Source of the DNA: Myxococcus xanthus
GTDB taxonomy: Bacteria; Myxococcota; Myxococcia; Myxococcales; Myxococcaceae
Assembly: GCF_006402735.1 (NCBI RefSeq)
Contig: NZ_CP017174.1
Span: forward strand, 5,273,001 to 5,337,000
Length of the DNA: 64,000 bases
Direction of reading: 5' to 3'
A model generated the notes under the pieces. The model saw only the letters and a program-made list of their open reading frames with translations. It ran no database searches and was not told the origin of the DNA. This document shows positions 41,490 through 50,232 of the stretch, piece after piece (position 1 is the first letter of the stretch; every line of letters begins with the position of its first letter). Position numbers and translations under genes: made by a program.

Positions 41490-42191
41490 ATGATTTTCCG
41501 GCAGCTTTTCGATTCCGAGTCCTCGACGTACACCTACCTCATCGGCGACGAGGCCACCCGCCAGGCCGTCCTCATCGACCCCGTGTTGGAGCAGGTCGAC
41601 CGCGACCTGCAACTGGTGGCCGAGCTGGACCTCACCCTCACCCACGTCTTCGACACCCACGTCCACGCCGATCACATCACCGCGTCGGGCGCGCTGCGGG
41701 AGCGCACGCAGGCCACGGTGGTGGGGAGCGTGAACGGCGCCAGTTGCGCCAACGTCCAGGTCCGCCACGGGGACGAGGTGCGCGTCGGGAAGCTCGTCTT
41801 CCAGGTGCTCGCCACCCCGGGGCACACGGACGACAGCATCAGCTACCTGCTCGGCGACCGCGTCTTCACCGGGGATGCGCTGCTCGTGCGCGGCAACGGC
41901 CGCACCGACTTCCAGAACGGGAACGCGAGCCAGCTCTACGACAGCCTCACGCGCGTCCTCTTCGCCCTCCCCGATGAGACACTCGTCTACCCCGCCCACG
42001 ACTACAAGGGCCGCACGGTGACGAGCATCGCCGAGGAGAAGCGGCACAACCCCCGCGTGGCCGGCAAGAGCCGGGAGGAGTTCATCCACATCATGGAGAA
42101 CCTCAACCTGCCCAAGCCCAAGCTGATTGACGCCGCCGTCCCGGCCAACCGCGCCTGTGGACACACGGCGCCCTCACCCCAGGGGGCCTGA
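41490..42191 (+). CDS. ETHE1-type persulfide dioxygenase (MBL fold)
   Basis: 233 residues. The metallo-beta-lactamase motif is THVHADH (His 57, His 59, Asp 61, His 62), with further metal ligands in TPGHTDD (His 112), TGDALL (Asp 129) and YPAHDYKG (His 170). The ETHE1-specific segments GNGRTDFQ and RTVTSIAEEKRHNPR are present. These iron enzymes oxidise glutathione persulfide to sulfite in sulfide detoxification. AGGAGG lies 6 bases before the ATG. It leads an operon with a rhodanese, a TauE exporter and a methyltransferase, a coherent persulfide-to-sulfite-to-export path. Confidence 0.95.
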   Translation: MIFRQLFDSESSTYTYLIGDEATRQAVLIDPVLEQVDRDLQLVAELDLTLTHVFDTHVHADHITASGALRERTQATVVGSVNGASCANVQVRHGDEVRVGKLVFQVLATPGHTDDSISYLLGDRVFTGDALLVRGNGRTDFQNGNASQLYDSLTRVLFALPDETLVYPAHDYKGRTVTSIAEEKRHNPRVAGKSREEFIHIMENLNLPKPKLIDAAVPANRACGHTAPSPQGA

Positions 42192-42222
42192 GCTCCCTGG
42201 CCTCTTCGCAGGAGTCCCGACC

Positions 42223-42549
42223 ATGACACCCCGCCCCTATCAAGACATCACGCCCTCGCAGCTCGACACGCTCGGTCCCGAGGTGCGGCGCATCGACGTG
42301 CGCGAGCCGGACGAGTACACCGGCCCCCTGGGCCACCTGCCCGGAGCCGAGCTCATCCCCCTGGGCACGCTCGAGGCCGCCTCCACCGCGTGGCCCCGCG
42401 AGGCGCCGCTGCTGCTCATCTGCCGCTCGGGCGGGCGCTCCGCGCAAGCGGCGCGGTTGCTCGCCCACGGCGGCTTCAAACACCTCTTCAACCTGGCGGG
42501 CGGGATGCTCGCCGTGCGCGAGCCGCTCGCGCCGCGGCCCCAAGGCTGA
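42223..42549 (+). CDS. Cytoplasmic rhodanese-domain protein
   Basis: 108 residues, a single rhodanese domain without signal peptide: VRRIDVREPDEYTGPLGHLPGA and the active loop LLICRSGGRSAQAARLL with the Cys nucleophile. It would exchange sulfane sulfur with thiosulfate or persulfides, feeding or draining the dioxygenase encoded just upstream. ATG 42223 follows GCAGGAG. The longer in-frame start overlaps the dioxygenase gene and adds a Pro/Arg-rich stretch of no family likeness. Confidence 0.9.
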   Translation: MTPRPYQDITPSQLDTLGPEVRRIDVREPDEYTGPLGHLPGAELIPLGTLEAASTAWPREAPLLLICRSGGRSAQAARLLAHGGFKHLFNLAGGMLAVREPLAPRPQG

Positions 42550-42575
42550 GCGCGCGTCGCGACAGGACGGACACC

Positions 42576-43370
42576 ATGCCCCTTCTCGGCTTCTCCCTCG
42601 CGGCGCTCATGGGCCTGTCGCTCGGCCTGCTCGGCGGCGGTGGCTCCATCATCACCGTCCCCATCCTCGTGTACGTCCTGGGCTTCGGGGCCAAGGAGTC
42701 CATCGCCATGGGATTGGCCGTGGTGGGAGTCACCAGCCTCTTCGGCGCGGCGAGCCACTGGCGCAGGGGCAACGTCCAGTGGAAGGCGGCCCTCATCTTC
42801 GGGGCGGTGGCCATGGCGGGCACCTACGCCGGGGCGCGCCTGTCCGCGCTCATCTCCGGGACGACGCAGCTCCTGCTCTTCGCCACGGTGATGCTCGTCT
42901 CCGCCGTCTTCATGTTCCGCAATGGCCGGAAGGACTCCGCGCAGGCGCCCGAGCCCCGGAAGGCGTCCTTCCCCCTCATGGCCCTGGCCGCGCTCGGGGT
43001 GGGGGGCCTCACCGGTCTGGTCGGCGTGGGCGGCGGCTTCCTCATCGTCCCGGCGCTGGTACTGCTGGTGGGCCTGCCCATGAAGCAGGCGGTGGGCACC
43101 AGCCTGCTCGTCATCGCCCTCAACTCCCTCGTGGGCTTCGCCGGCTACCTCGGCCACGTCGAGGTGCCCTGGGTCTCCCTTGGCATCTTCACGGCTATCG
43201 CCGTGGTGGGCATCCTGCTGGGCACCTGGGCGTCCCACTTCGTCTCCCAGGCGACGCTCAAGACAGCCTTCTCCGGCTTCCTCGTCGTGATGGGCGTCTT
43301 CATCTTCTTCAAGAACCGGGAAGCGTTGGGGCTGGGGGGCGGCGCCTCCACGACGCAGAATGCCCACTGA
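42576..43370 (+). CDS. TauE/SafE-family sulfite/sulfonate exporter
   Basis: 264 residues with about eight membrane segments in two homologous halves. Half-signatures are GLLGGGGSIITVPILVYVLG at the start and GLVGVGGGFLIVPALVLL in the second half, each followed by a conserved SxxIG-like region (TSLLVIALNSLVGF). It is the likely exporter of sulfite made by the upstream dioxygenase. ATG 42576 follows CAGGACGG. The longer frame overlaps the rhodanese gene and is rejected. Confidence 0.93.
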   Translation: MPLLGFSLAALMGLSLGLLGGGGSIITVPILVYVLGFGAKESIAMGLAVVGVTSLFGAASHWRRGNVQWKAALIFGAVAMAGTYAGARLSALISGTTQLLLFATVMLVSAVFMFRNGRKDSAQAPEPRKASFPLMALAALGVGGLTGLVGVGGGFLIVPALVLLVGLPMKQAVGTSLLVIALNSLVGFAGYLGHVEVPWVSLGIFTAIAVVGILLGTWASHFVSQATLKTAFSGFLVVMGVFIFFKNREALGLGGGASTTQNAH

Positions 43371-43398
43371 CGTCACGCAGGACTCCAGGAGGAGCACC

Positions 43399-44022
43399 AT
43401 GGCCGAGCAGCCCCCCGACGCCGCCGCTCAATGGGACGCACGCTTCAGTCACCCGGCGTATGTCTATGGCACCCAGCCCAACGACTTCCTCGTGGAGATG
43501 GCGCCGCGCCTGCCTCCCGGCGGGCGCGTGCTGAGCCTCGGTGAGGGCGAGGGCCGCAACGCCGTCTACCTCGCCTCCCTGGGCCACGCCGTCACCCCCG
43601 TGGACGCGTCGAGCGTGGGACTCCAGAAGGCGAAGCAGTTGGCAGACGAGCGCGCCGTCAACATCGAGACGCGCGTCAGCGACCTGGCGCACTTCGCCTT
43701 CGCGCCGGAGGCGTGGGACGCGGCCATCGTCATCTTCTGTCACCTGCCCCCCGCACTGCGGCGGCGGGTGCATGGCGCGCTGGTGAAGAGCCTCCGCCCC
43801 GGTGGCCTGGTCCTCCTCGAAGCGTACACGCCCGCTCAGCTGGGCTTCCGCACGGGCGGACCGCCTGTCGAGGAGCTCCTCTACACGGCGGAGGCCCTGC
43901 GCGAGGACTTCGCGGGGCTGGAGCTGCCCGTGCTCCGTGAGCTGACGCGCGAGGTCCGCGAGGGGACCCTGCACACCGGAAGGGCCGCCGTGGTGCAGCT
44001 CGTCGGGCGCAAGGCGACGTGA
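43399..44022 (+). CDS. Class I SAM-dependent methyltransferase
   Basis: 207 residues. The SAM-binding motif I is VLSLGEGEGRNAVYLASLGH, with VTPVDASSVGLQKAK as the acidic strand, SDLAHFAFAPEAWDAAIVI as motif II/III and LRPGGLVLLEAY after it. The start (WDARFSHPAYVYGTQPNDFL) is typical of small TehB/thiopurine-like methyltransferases, which methylate chalcogen or thiol compounds. Being last in the sulfide-handling operon, a thiol or sulfide substrate is a fair guess. AGGAG precedes ATG 43399. Confidence 0.85.
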   Translation: MAEQPPDAAAQWDARFSHPAYVYGTQPNDFLVEMAPRLPPGGRVLSLGEGEGRNAVYLASLGHAVTPVDASSVGLQKAKQLADERAVNIETRVSDLAHFAFAPEAWDAAIVIFCHLPPALRRRVHGALVKSLRPGGLVLLEAYTPAQLGFRTGGPPVEELLYTAEALREDFAGLELPVLRELTREVREGTLHTGRAAVVQLVGRKAT

Positions 44023-44513
44023 GCCCGGACCTGCGCGGGCGGAGGACACCTGCTCCGGCGCCGTGTCCGCCCTCGCCACCGACAGAGCCCAAGTCGGTGC
44101 GTCGCGGCCTCGTGAAGACGTACGGCGTGCGCGAGGTGAAGGACGACATCTCCCGGCGCGTGCTCACTCGCTTCCGCGAGGAGGGCAGACCAGAAGAAGG
44201 AAGAGCCTTGATCCAGGTCCAGCTCTCCCTCATCGAGCGCACCATCAACGCCCTGAACCGTGCGCATCGAATGCGGTCAGGGACGTTCTGGGAGCGCATG
44301 GAGGAAGAAGCTGCCGTCCTCCGGAGCGCATTCGAGGAGGCCAAGGGAACGTGCACCGCTGACCTCCGCGCCGCCATCACAGCCCGCGACCACGCCCGTG
44401 ACGAAGTGGCCCGGCTCCGAGAGGCCCTGACGGACGTGCTGCTGGAAGCCGAGGTGCAAGATGACATCATCGCTCGAATCGCCACCTCAGCACTCAGCAT
44501 CGGTAGTCAGTAA
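44019..44513 (+). CDS. Hypothetical coiled-coil protein
   Basis: 164 residues from GTG 44019, which overlaps the methyltransferase stop (GTGA). I do not recognise the family. The first 30 residues are Pro/Arg-rich and may not be translated; a later start is possible. The rest is strongly helical and charged, with heptad-like spacing in LQVQLSLIERTINALNRAHR and in the stretch from FWERMEEEAAVL to AEVQDDIIARI. It ends converging by 7 bases on the immunity gene, so it marks the border of the accessory patch. Translation is not certain. Confidence 0.5.
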   Translation: MSPDLRGRRTPAPAPCPPSPPTEPKSVRRGLVKTYGVREVKDDISRRVLTRFREEGRPEEGRALIQVQLSLIERTINALNRAHRMRSGTFWERMEEEAAVLRSAFEEAKGTCTADLRAAITARDHARDEVARLREALTDVLLEAEVQDDIIARIATSALSIGSQ

Positions 44514-45097
44514 GACTCAGGCGCTCCGGTCACACGCTCGAAGGACACTCCGAGATTCCCAACCCCCGCAAGCGCACTCTTGATTTCCTCAGAGACGATG
44601 AACGCAGAGGAATAGCCTTGTATCCGGAAGACGCGGGCTCCTTCTGCTTTGGACGGGTCGATACGCAGTCCGTAGATGGCGCGGTACGTTCCGACTCGCT
44701 CCGGTGCGACACCATCCGGAGGATAGATTTGCACCTCTTTGGAGTTCTTCTCATCAACGCATTTGAAGCATTTAGTTGCATTGATGACATAGAGCAGATT
44801 CTTCGCCCCTTCGACTTCGATGGGGAATACCTGGACATCTTCAGGTGCCAGTTTTCGAAAGATACTCGCGACCTGTTCGTCTGCGATAGGAGTTCTCCCT
44901 GAATTCGCTACCGAGAAGGACCGTTGTGGCCCGTCACGAAACGGTCTGCTCTTGAGAGGTCCGGGGTCAGGCAGGCGCCGCCCATCCCCAAACATCCACG
45001 GGTCATCTAGCTCGCCGCCAGATGCGGGAACAGGCAATTCCAGAACCCACTGAGGGACATCCGCAATTCCAATATCGTAGTAGTTATCATCAGACAT
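44507..45097 (-). CDS. Imm11 (DUF1629)-family immunity protein
   Basis: 196 residues, no signal peptide. The fold resembles Imm11/DUF1629 proteins: an N-terminal YYDIGIADVPQWVLELP-like opening, DDPWMFGDGRRL, a central strand LYVINATKCFKCVDE and a C-terminal RVFRIQGYSSAFIVSEEIKSAL. In myxobacteria these are usually encoded beside AHH-domain toxins. Here it starts 3 bases after the toxin stop. Base composition is visibly less GC-rich than in neighbouring genes, in line with a horizontally moving cassette. Confidence 0.75.
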   Translation of the reverse strand: MSDDNYYDIGIADVPQWVLELPVPASGGELDDPWMFGDGRRLPDPGPLKSRPFRDGPQRSFSVANSGRTPIADEQVASIFRKLAPEDVQVFPIEVEGAKNLLYVINATKCFKCVDEKNSKEVQIYPPDGVAPERVGTYRAIYGLRIDPSKAEGARVFRIQGYSSAFIVSEEIKSALAGVGNLGVSFERVTGAPESY

Positions 45098-45100
45098 CCA

Positions 45101-46402
45101 CTAGCCCTCCTTCGGCACAATCAGGCGCCGAAGCTCTGAACCCTGCGTCAGAAGCTCATCTGCGATTTTCGCAAGCTCCTCGACCAAGCGACTCCGACAC
45201 GCATCTTTGTTCCTGCATTTTCCTAGTGCGTCATTCAAGCGCCGCAATACGGCCTCATGGTATTCACGCGGATGAGGCCCTTTGTGGCCCCCCAGTCGGA
45301 CTTTGTTGGCGACGTCTTCCAGGGACATCCCGGCTCGGGCGAAAGCCTCTACGCACAGCGGCGTCCAAGGACCACCAGTCACAGCGGATTTTGTGTTCTT
45401 GTTCGTGCAGATGTGATGAAAAGGCCCTACCTCGTCGCCAGGAGACCGCCCTTCAGAGTACATCGCAAGGGCCGCAGCAGCTCCCGGAGCGAGCGCGACA
45501 TTCAGCACACCAGCAGCGGGAAGCGCGATGGACGTGACACCGCCGCCCATCGCCGCTCCGAGCTGAAATCCCGCCTCGGCCTGCGCTCGAATCGCGGCCT
45601 GGGGGAAGCCCGGGAGCTTCGGCCCCTGGGCCGCCATCGCGTTCTTTCCTCCAAGCGCCGCCATGACGACGAGCACAAGGACGCGCGTGCCGTTCGTGCC
45701 GAGCACCCGCCCGAACCGATGCCCGATGCCTTGTAGCTCGATGACGCTCATCGCCGTCCCCGCATCATCCCACAACCGGACGAATCCGCGCCCAATCTCC
45801 CAGACGGGCACCACGCCCAGGTAGGCCACCATCGCCGCCGTCAGAGCTACCGCGATGACCTTGGTGACGGGCTCGGGCAACGCCAGCGTGAGGAGCAGCG
45901 TCAGCGCGGCTGACGTCACCAGGGCCTTGAGCGCCACTGGGTTCAGCACCTTGCCGACCTCGGCCTCGACGCTCTCCCATACAGTGTCGAGTGCGAAGGA
46001 CAGCGCCATCAGCGTCCGGTCCCTCCGGGAGAACGTCAGCCCCGTTCCACCCACCAGGGTCAAGCAGTCGTCCGCGTCGGGGCAGATGCGCGCGTACAAA
46101 GACTCAGGTGAACTCCCCGAACCTGAATCCGCGAGGCCCTTCGAGGACGCGAGCAGGGTCCTGGAGCGCACCCATCCTCGCTCATCCGCCGCTTCAGCCG
46201 CTCGGAACGCAACATCCATGCGCATGTCGAGGATGAGCCGCGTGAGAGCAGACTTGAATTCGTCCTCGCTCACGTCGACTGGGTCAACATCTACCGACTC
46301 GTGGACGACTCGCTGACCATTTCCAGCATCGATATGGACAATGCGAGTGGTCGCACACCCCGTCGAAAGAAGCAGCAAAGACACCACTGCAACCAATCTC
46401 AT
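45101..46402 (-). CDS. AHH-domain lipoprotein toxin, SitA-like
   Basis: 433 residues. The signal peptide ends in LLSTGC, so it is a lipoprotein. A central hydrophobic part (about 165-215) could form one or two membrane helices, and a second glycine/alanine-rich stretch (about 265-315) precedes the toxin domain. The C-terminal domain has the AHH nuclease pattern: FHHICTNKN (His pair about 329-330), GPWTPLC, then GHKGPHPREYHEAVLRRL. Together with the adjacent Imm11 gene it forms a toxin/immunity pair. Lipoprotein toxins of this layout (SitA) are passed between Myxococcus cells by outer-membrane exchange; this assignment is inference from architecture. Confidence 0.75.
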   Translation of the reverse strand: MRLVAVVSLLLLSTGCATTRIVHIDAGNGQRVVHESVDVDPVDVSEDEFKSALTRLILDMRMDVAFRAAEAADERGWVRSRTLLASSKGLADSGSGSSPESLYARICPDADDCLTLVGGTGLTFSRRDRTLMALSFALDTVWESVEAEVGKVLNPVALKALVTSAALTLLLTLALPEPVTKVIAVALTAAMVAYLGVVPVWEIGRGFVRLWDDAGTAMSVIELQGIGHRFGRVLGTNGTRVLVLVVMAALGGKNAMAAQGPKLPGFPQAAIRAQAEAGFQLGAAMGGGVTSIALPAAGVLNVALAPGAAAALAMYSEGRSPGDEVGPFHHICTNKNTKSAVTGGPWTPLCVEAFARAGMSLEDVANKVRLGGHKGPHPREYHEAVLRRLNDALGKCRNKDACRSRLVEELAKIADELLTQGSELRRLIVPKEG

Positions 46403-46607
46403 AGCATCCCCCGAAGACGCCCCTGGGAATCAGGAGGCGCTGCAGCCTGACTTTGGGGTCTGACAACTTCAGCGGAGTTCGCGCGGCAGCCCCCCTACTA
46501 CACGCATCCCAACTCTATTTCCATACCCTTCAGGTTGCGTTGCCATTCAGGCGACACCGGGCGAAGAGTGGATTGCCCCACCACCCTCCTGGTAGGTTGT
46601 CCGCTCA

Positions 46608-47537
46608 ATGAGACCTACCCAATTCACAAGGTCTATCCTGACTTTCGCAGCGCTAGCGACGTTGAGTGCGCATGCCGCCGATCACTATCGGCGGTCCATC
46701 CTGCTCTCCGAGCATCCGGAGAACGGGACTCACTCCGTCTACGTGAAGGGGCAGGTCATCACGACGTTGCGCTTCGAGCAGCCCGTCAACCCGAGCAAGA
46801 CGAAGATGCTCGGCTGGGAAGGTCGACTCGAACCACTCACGGTGGTCCACAACAAGGTCATCCTGGAGCCCATCCGGGATCTCCACCGCGATGACGGCCT
46901 TCCGTTGGTCGTGACCCTGACGGATGGCACGGAGGTCCCGTTCCTTGTGAGGCCACCTTGGCCGAGGAGGGACAACGACTGGGCACCAATCCTCGACCAG
47001 CAGGTCGACGTGTTCAAGAACCGGGAGAGCCACGCGTCGATGCACGCAGCGCTGGTTGATGCACTCGCGAAGAACGACGCCCTGATGGAAGAGAACGAAC
47101 GCTACCGCAAAGAGGAGACCTCCGAGGACCACGCCCTGGCCGCCCTGCTCGCGTCGGGGGCGGTTGCGCAGACCCCGTTCACGATCTTTGACCACGTTTC
47201 TGGCAAAGACGCGGATGCCGCAGTTGATGCCACGATCTTCAAGGGCAAGGGCAAAGCGGCCGTGGTCTTCAAGGTCAAGAACCTTGCCACCGAGAAATCC
47301 TGGAGCGTCAAAAGGGTGCGCCTTGTGACTGTGAATGGCGGTCATGACCGAGCGGTCGCTGTTCGTGCGACGGTTCGCGAAGTCATGCCCGGCGGGTCTG
47401 GTGTACTGGCCGTTGTCGCTGACGGTGCCGCTTTCGTGGACGACGGCGAATTGACCAGCCTTTGGCTGGAGCTCTACCAGCACGATGGGCTGCGGCAGGC
47501 ATTCGTCCAGCTAGCTCCCACTCTCATTGCGAGGTAA
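46608..47537 (+). CDS. DUF2381-family (TIGR02268-type) secreted protein
   Basis: 309 residues with a signal peptide (RSILTFAALATLSAHAA). The body fits the Myxococcus paralogous DUF2381 family: RRSILLSEHPENGTHSVYVKGQVITTLRFEQPV at the start, ILEPIRDLHRDDGLPLVVTLTDG, and a late domain FKVKNLATEKSWSVKRVRL. The function is unknown; members often neighbour protein kinases or small lipoproteins. It is divergent from the toxin gene across 205 bases and is followed after 11 bases by a lipoprotein gene. Confidence 0.8.
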   Translation: MRPTQFTRSILTFAALATLSAHAADHYRRSILLSEHPENGTHSVYVKGQVITTLRFEQPVNPSKTKMLGWEGRLEPLTVVHNKVILEPIRDLHRDDGLPLVVTLTDGTEVPFLVRPPWPRRDNDWAPILDQQVDVFKNRESHASMHAALVDALAKNDALMEENERYRKEETSEDHALAALLASGAVAQTPFTIFDHVSGKDADAAVDATIFKGKGKAAVVFKVKNLATEKSWSVKRVRLVTVNGGHDRAVAVRATVREVMPGGSGVLAVVADGAAFVDDGELTSLWLELYQHDGLRQAFVQLAPTLIAR

Positions 47538-47548
47538 GAGCGGAGGGC

Positions 47549-48049
47549 ATGGCCTCCGACAAGTTCGCGCTCTTGGGCTGCGTCGTCCTGCTCGTCACGT
47601 CCACTGGATGCCCTGGCTCCGCGACGGGTGGTGTTGCCGTCCGTCCCGATGGCAGCCCAGGGCCCCAAGCGTGCCCCGAGAAGGCTCGTGAGGCGATGAA
47701 CTACCTCCGCATGTTCGTGGGGGAAGCCGCGTGGGCACAACTCGATGCGAACCAAACACGAGCGCGCCCCATCACTCTGTACGATGGGAACATCGAGTCC
47801 GTGCTCGAAGAGAACATCGGACTGCTGGAGGCCCCCGCACGACTTTACGGCCGAGTCTGGACTGGCGGGCCACAAGTCGTCATCCGGTACTACGCGGCCC
47901 AGCCGGTGAAGGGTGGCGCCCCAGTGCCCATCTGCGCAGTGGCTCGCCTCGGGTTCGGGCAGCTCCGAAAGCACCCGGAGTCCAAGCCAGGGACAGCCAT
48001 CCTCGATTCGCCCCGCGCAGGGGCCTACATCGTGGACGAGTTCCGGTGA
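47549..48049 (+). CDS. Small lipoprotein of unknown function
   Basis: 166 residues. The signal peptide ends in LLVTSTGC, a lipobox. The mature part has ACPEKAREAMNYL, a beta-rich middle (RPITLYDGNIESVLEENIGLLE) and RVWTGGPQVVIRYYAAQP. No known domain recognised. Its position directly after the DUF2381 gene suggests that the two act together in the envelope. GGAGG lies very close (3 bases) to the ATG at 47549, so the exact start may differ. Confidence 0.7.
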   Translation: MASDKFALLGCVVLLVTSTGCPGSATGGVAVRPDGSPGPQACPEKAREAMNYLRMFVGEAAWAQLDANQTRARPITLYDGNIESVLEENIGLLEAPARLYGRVWTGGPQVVIRYYAAQPVKGGAPVPICAVARLGFGQLRKHPESKPGTAILDSPRAGAYIVDEFR

Positions 48050-48130
48050 GGAAGCAGGACCGCTGAAATTGTCGCGGCCCCTCGGCCTGGTTGGAACAAC
48101 GCCCGAGCGTTGATCGCGGCGGAAAAGAAA

Positions 48131-48161
48131 AAGGGCTGGTTGCTTGAAGCAACCAGCCCTT
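48131..48161 (-). terminator. Rho-independent terminator of tRNA-Thr, probably bidirectional
   Basis: A perfect 15-bp inverted repeat (48131-48145 and 48147-48161) around the TTGAA apex. On the minus strand it is followed by TTTTTCTTTT, ideal for the tRNA transcript 9 bases upstream. On the plus strand CTTTCTT follows, so it can also end the lipoprotein operon. Confidence 0.9.
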
Positions 48162-48170
48162 CTTTCTTCG

Positions 48171-48245
<75 letters not shown>

Positions 48246-48581
48246 GCGACAGGTGCGCGGGGAGTACCATGGCGGCTCATGTCCGGCAAGCAGAAATGAA
48301 GGCAGGATCCCACCATCCCCGCCAGCACGCCCGTTTCCGCGCGCCCGCATCGTTGGCTTTCCAACCATCCCCACGATTGACCACCCTGACACGGATGACA
48401 CACCGCGTCTGTCGCAGGTGACACATCGCGTTGGCATAAGTGCCCGTTATCGCTCCAGATTCTCGGGAGAGGACGGGTGCATGGCGCGGTTGAACTCTCG
48501 GAGCGCCTATGTACATAAGGGCCCCGCTACCCCCACGTGCCTCGCCCACGAGCGGCGACGCGACAAGGAGCATCTTCCGTC
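48246..48581 (+). promoter_or_regulatory. Non-coding region upstream of the dehydrogenase gene
   Basis: About 336 bases between the tRNA and the dehydrogenase. No convincing gene was found. Three direct TGACAC repeats lie at 48387, 48396 and 48419. AAGGAG at about 48565-48570 serves the ATG at 48582. A promoter must be here, but I cannot assign -35/-10 boxes. Confidence 0.4.
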
Positions 48582-50132
48582 ATGGCCAGCGAAGAGAATT
48601 TCATGCGTGCCCCGGCCCCTACGCCCAAGCGCACCGTCTACACCGAGGCGATGGAGATCTTCCATCGTGCCGCGGACCTCATCGCGCTGGACAAGCGCGT
48701 CCGCCTCGAGTTGGAGGAGCCGGACTACGAGCACATCTTCTATGTCACGGCGAAGCTGAAGGACCGCCTCGTCCCGCTCTCCGAGGAGAAGGCGCGCACG
48801 TTCTCCAACCTTCCCGAGACGCAGGTCCGGAACAAGGAGGGCCTGGAGCTGCTGGCCAACGGCAACATCATCCTCAACGGCCGCGCCCTGCTGGGCTCGG
48901 ACGTGGACATCCGCCAGGGCCACCTGCGCCTGCCCGACGGCAAGGTGTACCAGTTGGTCCCCGGTGAGTCGCAGCGCTTCAAGGCCTACCGCGTGCAGCA
49001 CAACCAGGCGCGCGGCCCCTACAAGGGCGGCCTGCGCTACCACCGCGAAGTGTCCCTGGACCTCTTCAAGGCCCTGGCCGCGGAGATGACCTGGAAGACG
49101 GCCATCGCCGAGGTTCCGTTCGGCGGCGGCAAGGGCGGCATCCAGATTGACCCGCGCGAGTACGGCCGCGAGGAGATCGAGGCCATCACCCTGCGCTTCA
49201 TGTACCGGCTCAAGAGCATGATTGGCCCGGACATCGACATCCCGGCGCCGGACGTGGGCACCAACCCCGGCATCATGGCCCTGCTCTACCGCCAGTACTC
49301 GGACGGTGAGCGCGAGCGCCACAACCTGCGCGGCATCGTCACCGGCAAGGACGTGCGCATCGGTGGCTCCGAGGGCCGCAACAAGGCCACCGGCCAGGGC
49401 GTCGCCTTCTGCATCGAGGACTACTACGCCGACCGCGGCGAGTCCGTGAAGGGCAAGACGTTCATCCTCCAGGGCTTCGGCAACGTGGGCAGCCACGCCG
49501 CCAACATCCTGTCGCAGATGGGCGCCCGCCTGCTCGCGGTGAACGACGCCGACGGCACCATCTTCAATGGTGACGGCATCGACGTGGCCGCGCTCTCCGC
49601 CTACGTGCAGGACTCGAAGAACCTCAAGCGCAGCGTGCTCGGCTTCCCGGGCGCCCAGCGCATCGAGAAGAAGGACCTTTGGGACGTCCAGGCGGACATC
49701 CTGGTCCCCGCGGCCCTGGGCGGCGAAATCACCGCCGAGGTGGCCGAGCGCCTGCGCGTCAAGCTGGTGGCCGAGGGCGCCAACGGCCCCACCACCCCGG
49801 AGGCCGACCGCATCCTGGAGAAGCGCGGCATCGAGCTCATCCCGGACATCATCGCCAACGCCGGCGGCGTGACGGTGAGCTACTACGAGTGGATCCAGAA
49901 CAAGCGCATGGAGCGCTGGAGCGAGGCCGAGGTCGACCAGCGGCTCGAGCGCGCCATGAAGCGCAACTACCGCATCATCCGCGACATCTCGCGCAACCAG
50001 CCGCGCAAGACGGAGATGCACGACAGCCGCCAGTACTGCATCGGTGAGACGGTGGACACCCGCTGCGCCGCCATGATTCTGGCGCTCAAGCGCATCGAGG
50101 CCCACTACCTCCTCGAGGGCTTCTCGCAGTAG
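48582..50132 (+). CDS. Glu/Leu/Phe/Val dehydrogenase family, glutamate dehydrogenase
   Basis: 516 residues. The substrate-binding part has GPYKGGLRYH and the catalytic Lys in TWKTAIAEVPFGGGKGG. PAPDVGTNPGIMALLY and the NAD(P) fold (FILQGFGNVGSHAANIL) follow. The C-terminal part has LVAEGANGPTTPEAD and DIIANAGGVTVSYYEW. The protein interconverts glutamate and 2-oxoglutarate. It is longer than the usual roughly 420-450 residues because of an insert near residues 75-125 that repeats LLANGNIILNGRALL-like strands. ATG 48582 is used with AAGGAG upstream. A hairpin terminator follows 37 bases after the stop. Confidence 0.93.
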   Translation: MASEENFMRAPAPTPKRTVYTEAMEIFHRAADLIALDKRVRLELEEPDYEHIFYVTAKLKDRLVPLSEEKARTFSNLPETQVRNKEGLELLANGNIILNGRALLGSDVDIRQGHLRLPDGKVYQLVPGESQRFKAYRVQHNQARGPYKGGLRYHREVSLDLFKALAAEMTWKTAIAEVPFGGGKGGIQIDPREYGREEIEAITLRFMYRLKSMIGPDIDIPAPDVGTNPGIMALLYRQYSDGERERHNLRGIVTGKDVRIGGSEGRNKATGQGVAFCIEDYYADRGESVKGKTFILQGFGNVGSHAANILSQMGARLLAVNDADGTIFNGDGIDVAALSAYVQDSKNLKRSVLGFPGAQRIEKKDLWDVQADILVPAALGGEITAEVAERLRVKLVAEGANGPTTPEADRILEKRGIELIPDIIANAGGVTVSYYEWIQNKRMERWSEAEVDQRLERAMKRNYRIIRDISRNQPRKTEMHDSRQYCIGETVDTRCAAMILALKRIEAHYLLEGFSQ

Positions 50133-50169
50133 TCGAAGCCACGGGCACCCGCCCACCGCTGGAAACACG

Positions 50170-50214
50170 AAGGGCACGGTCCTCCATCTGGAAGGCCGTG
50201 CCCTTTCGTTTGTT
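50170..50214 (+). terminator. Rho-independent terminator after glutamate dehydrogenase
   Basis: AAGGGCACGG (50170-50179) pairs perfectly with CCGTGCCCTT (50196-50205); the 16-base loop region contains a further TCC/GGA pairing. The tail TCGTTTGTT is T-rich. Confidence 0.85.
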
Positions 50215-50232
50215 CCGGGCCCCGGGCGAACG

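Noticed and set aside
48246-48581. Sigma-54 promoter before the dehydrogenase gene
   Set aside because: A GGCAT...GTGCC stretch near 48434 has the wrong spacing for -24/-12.
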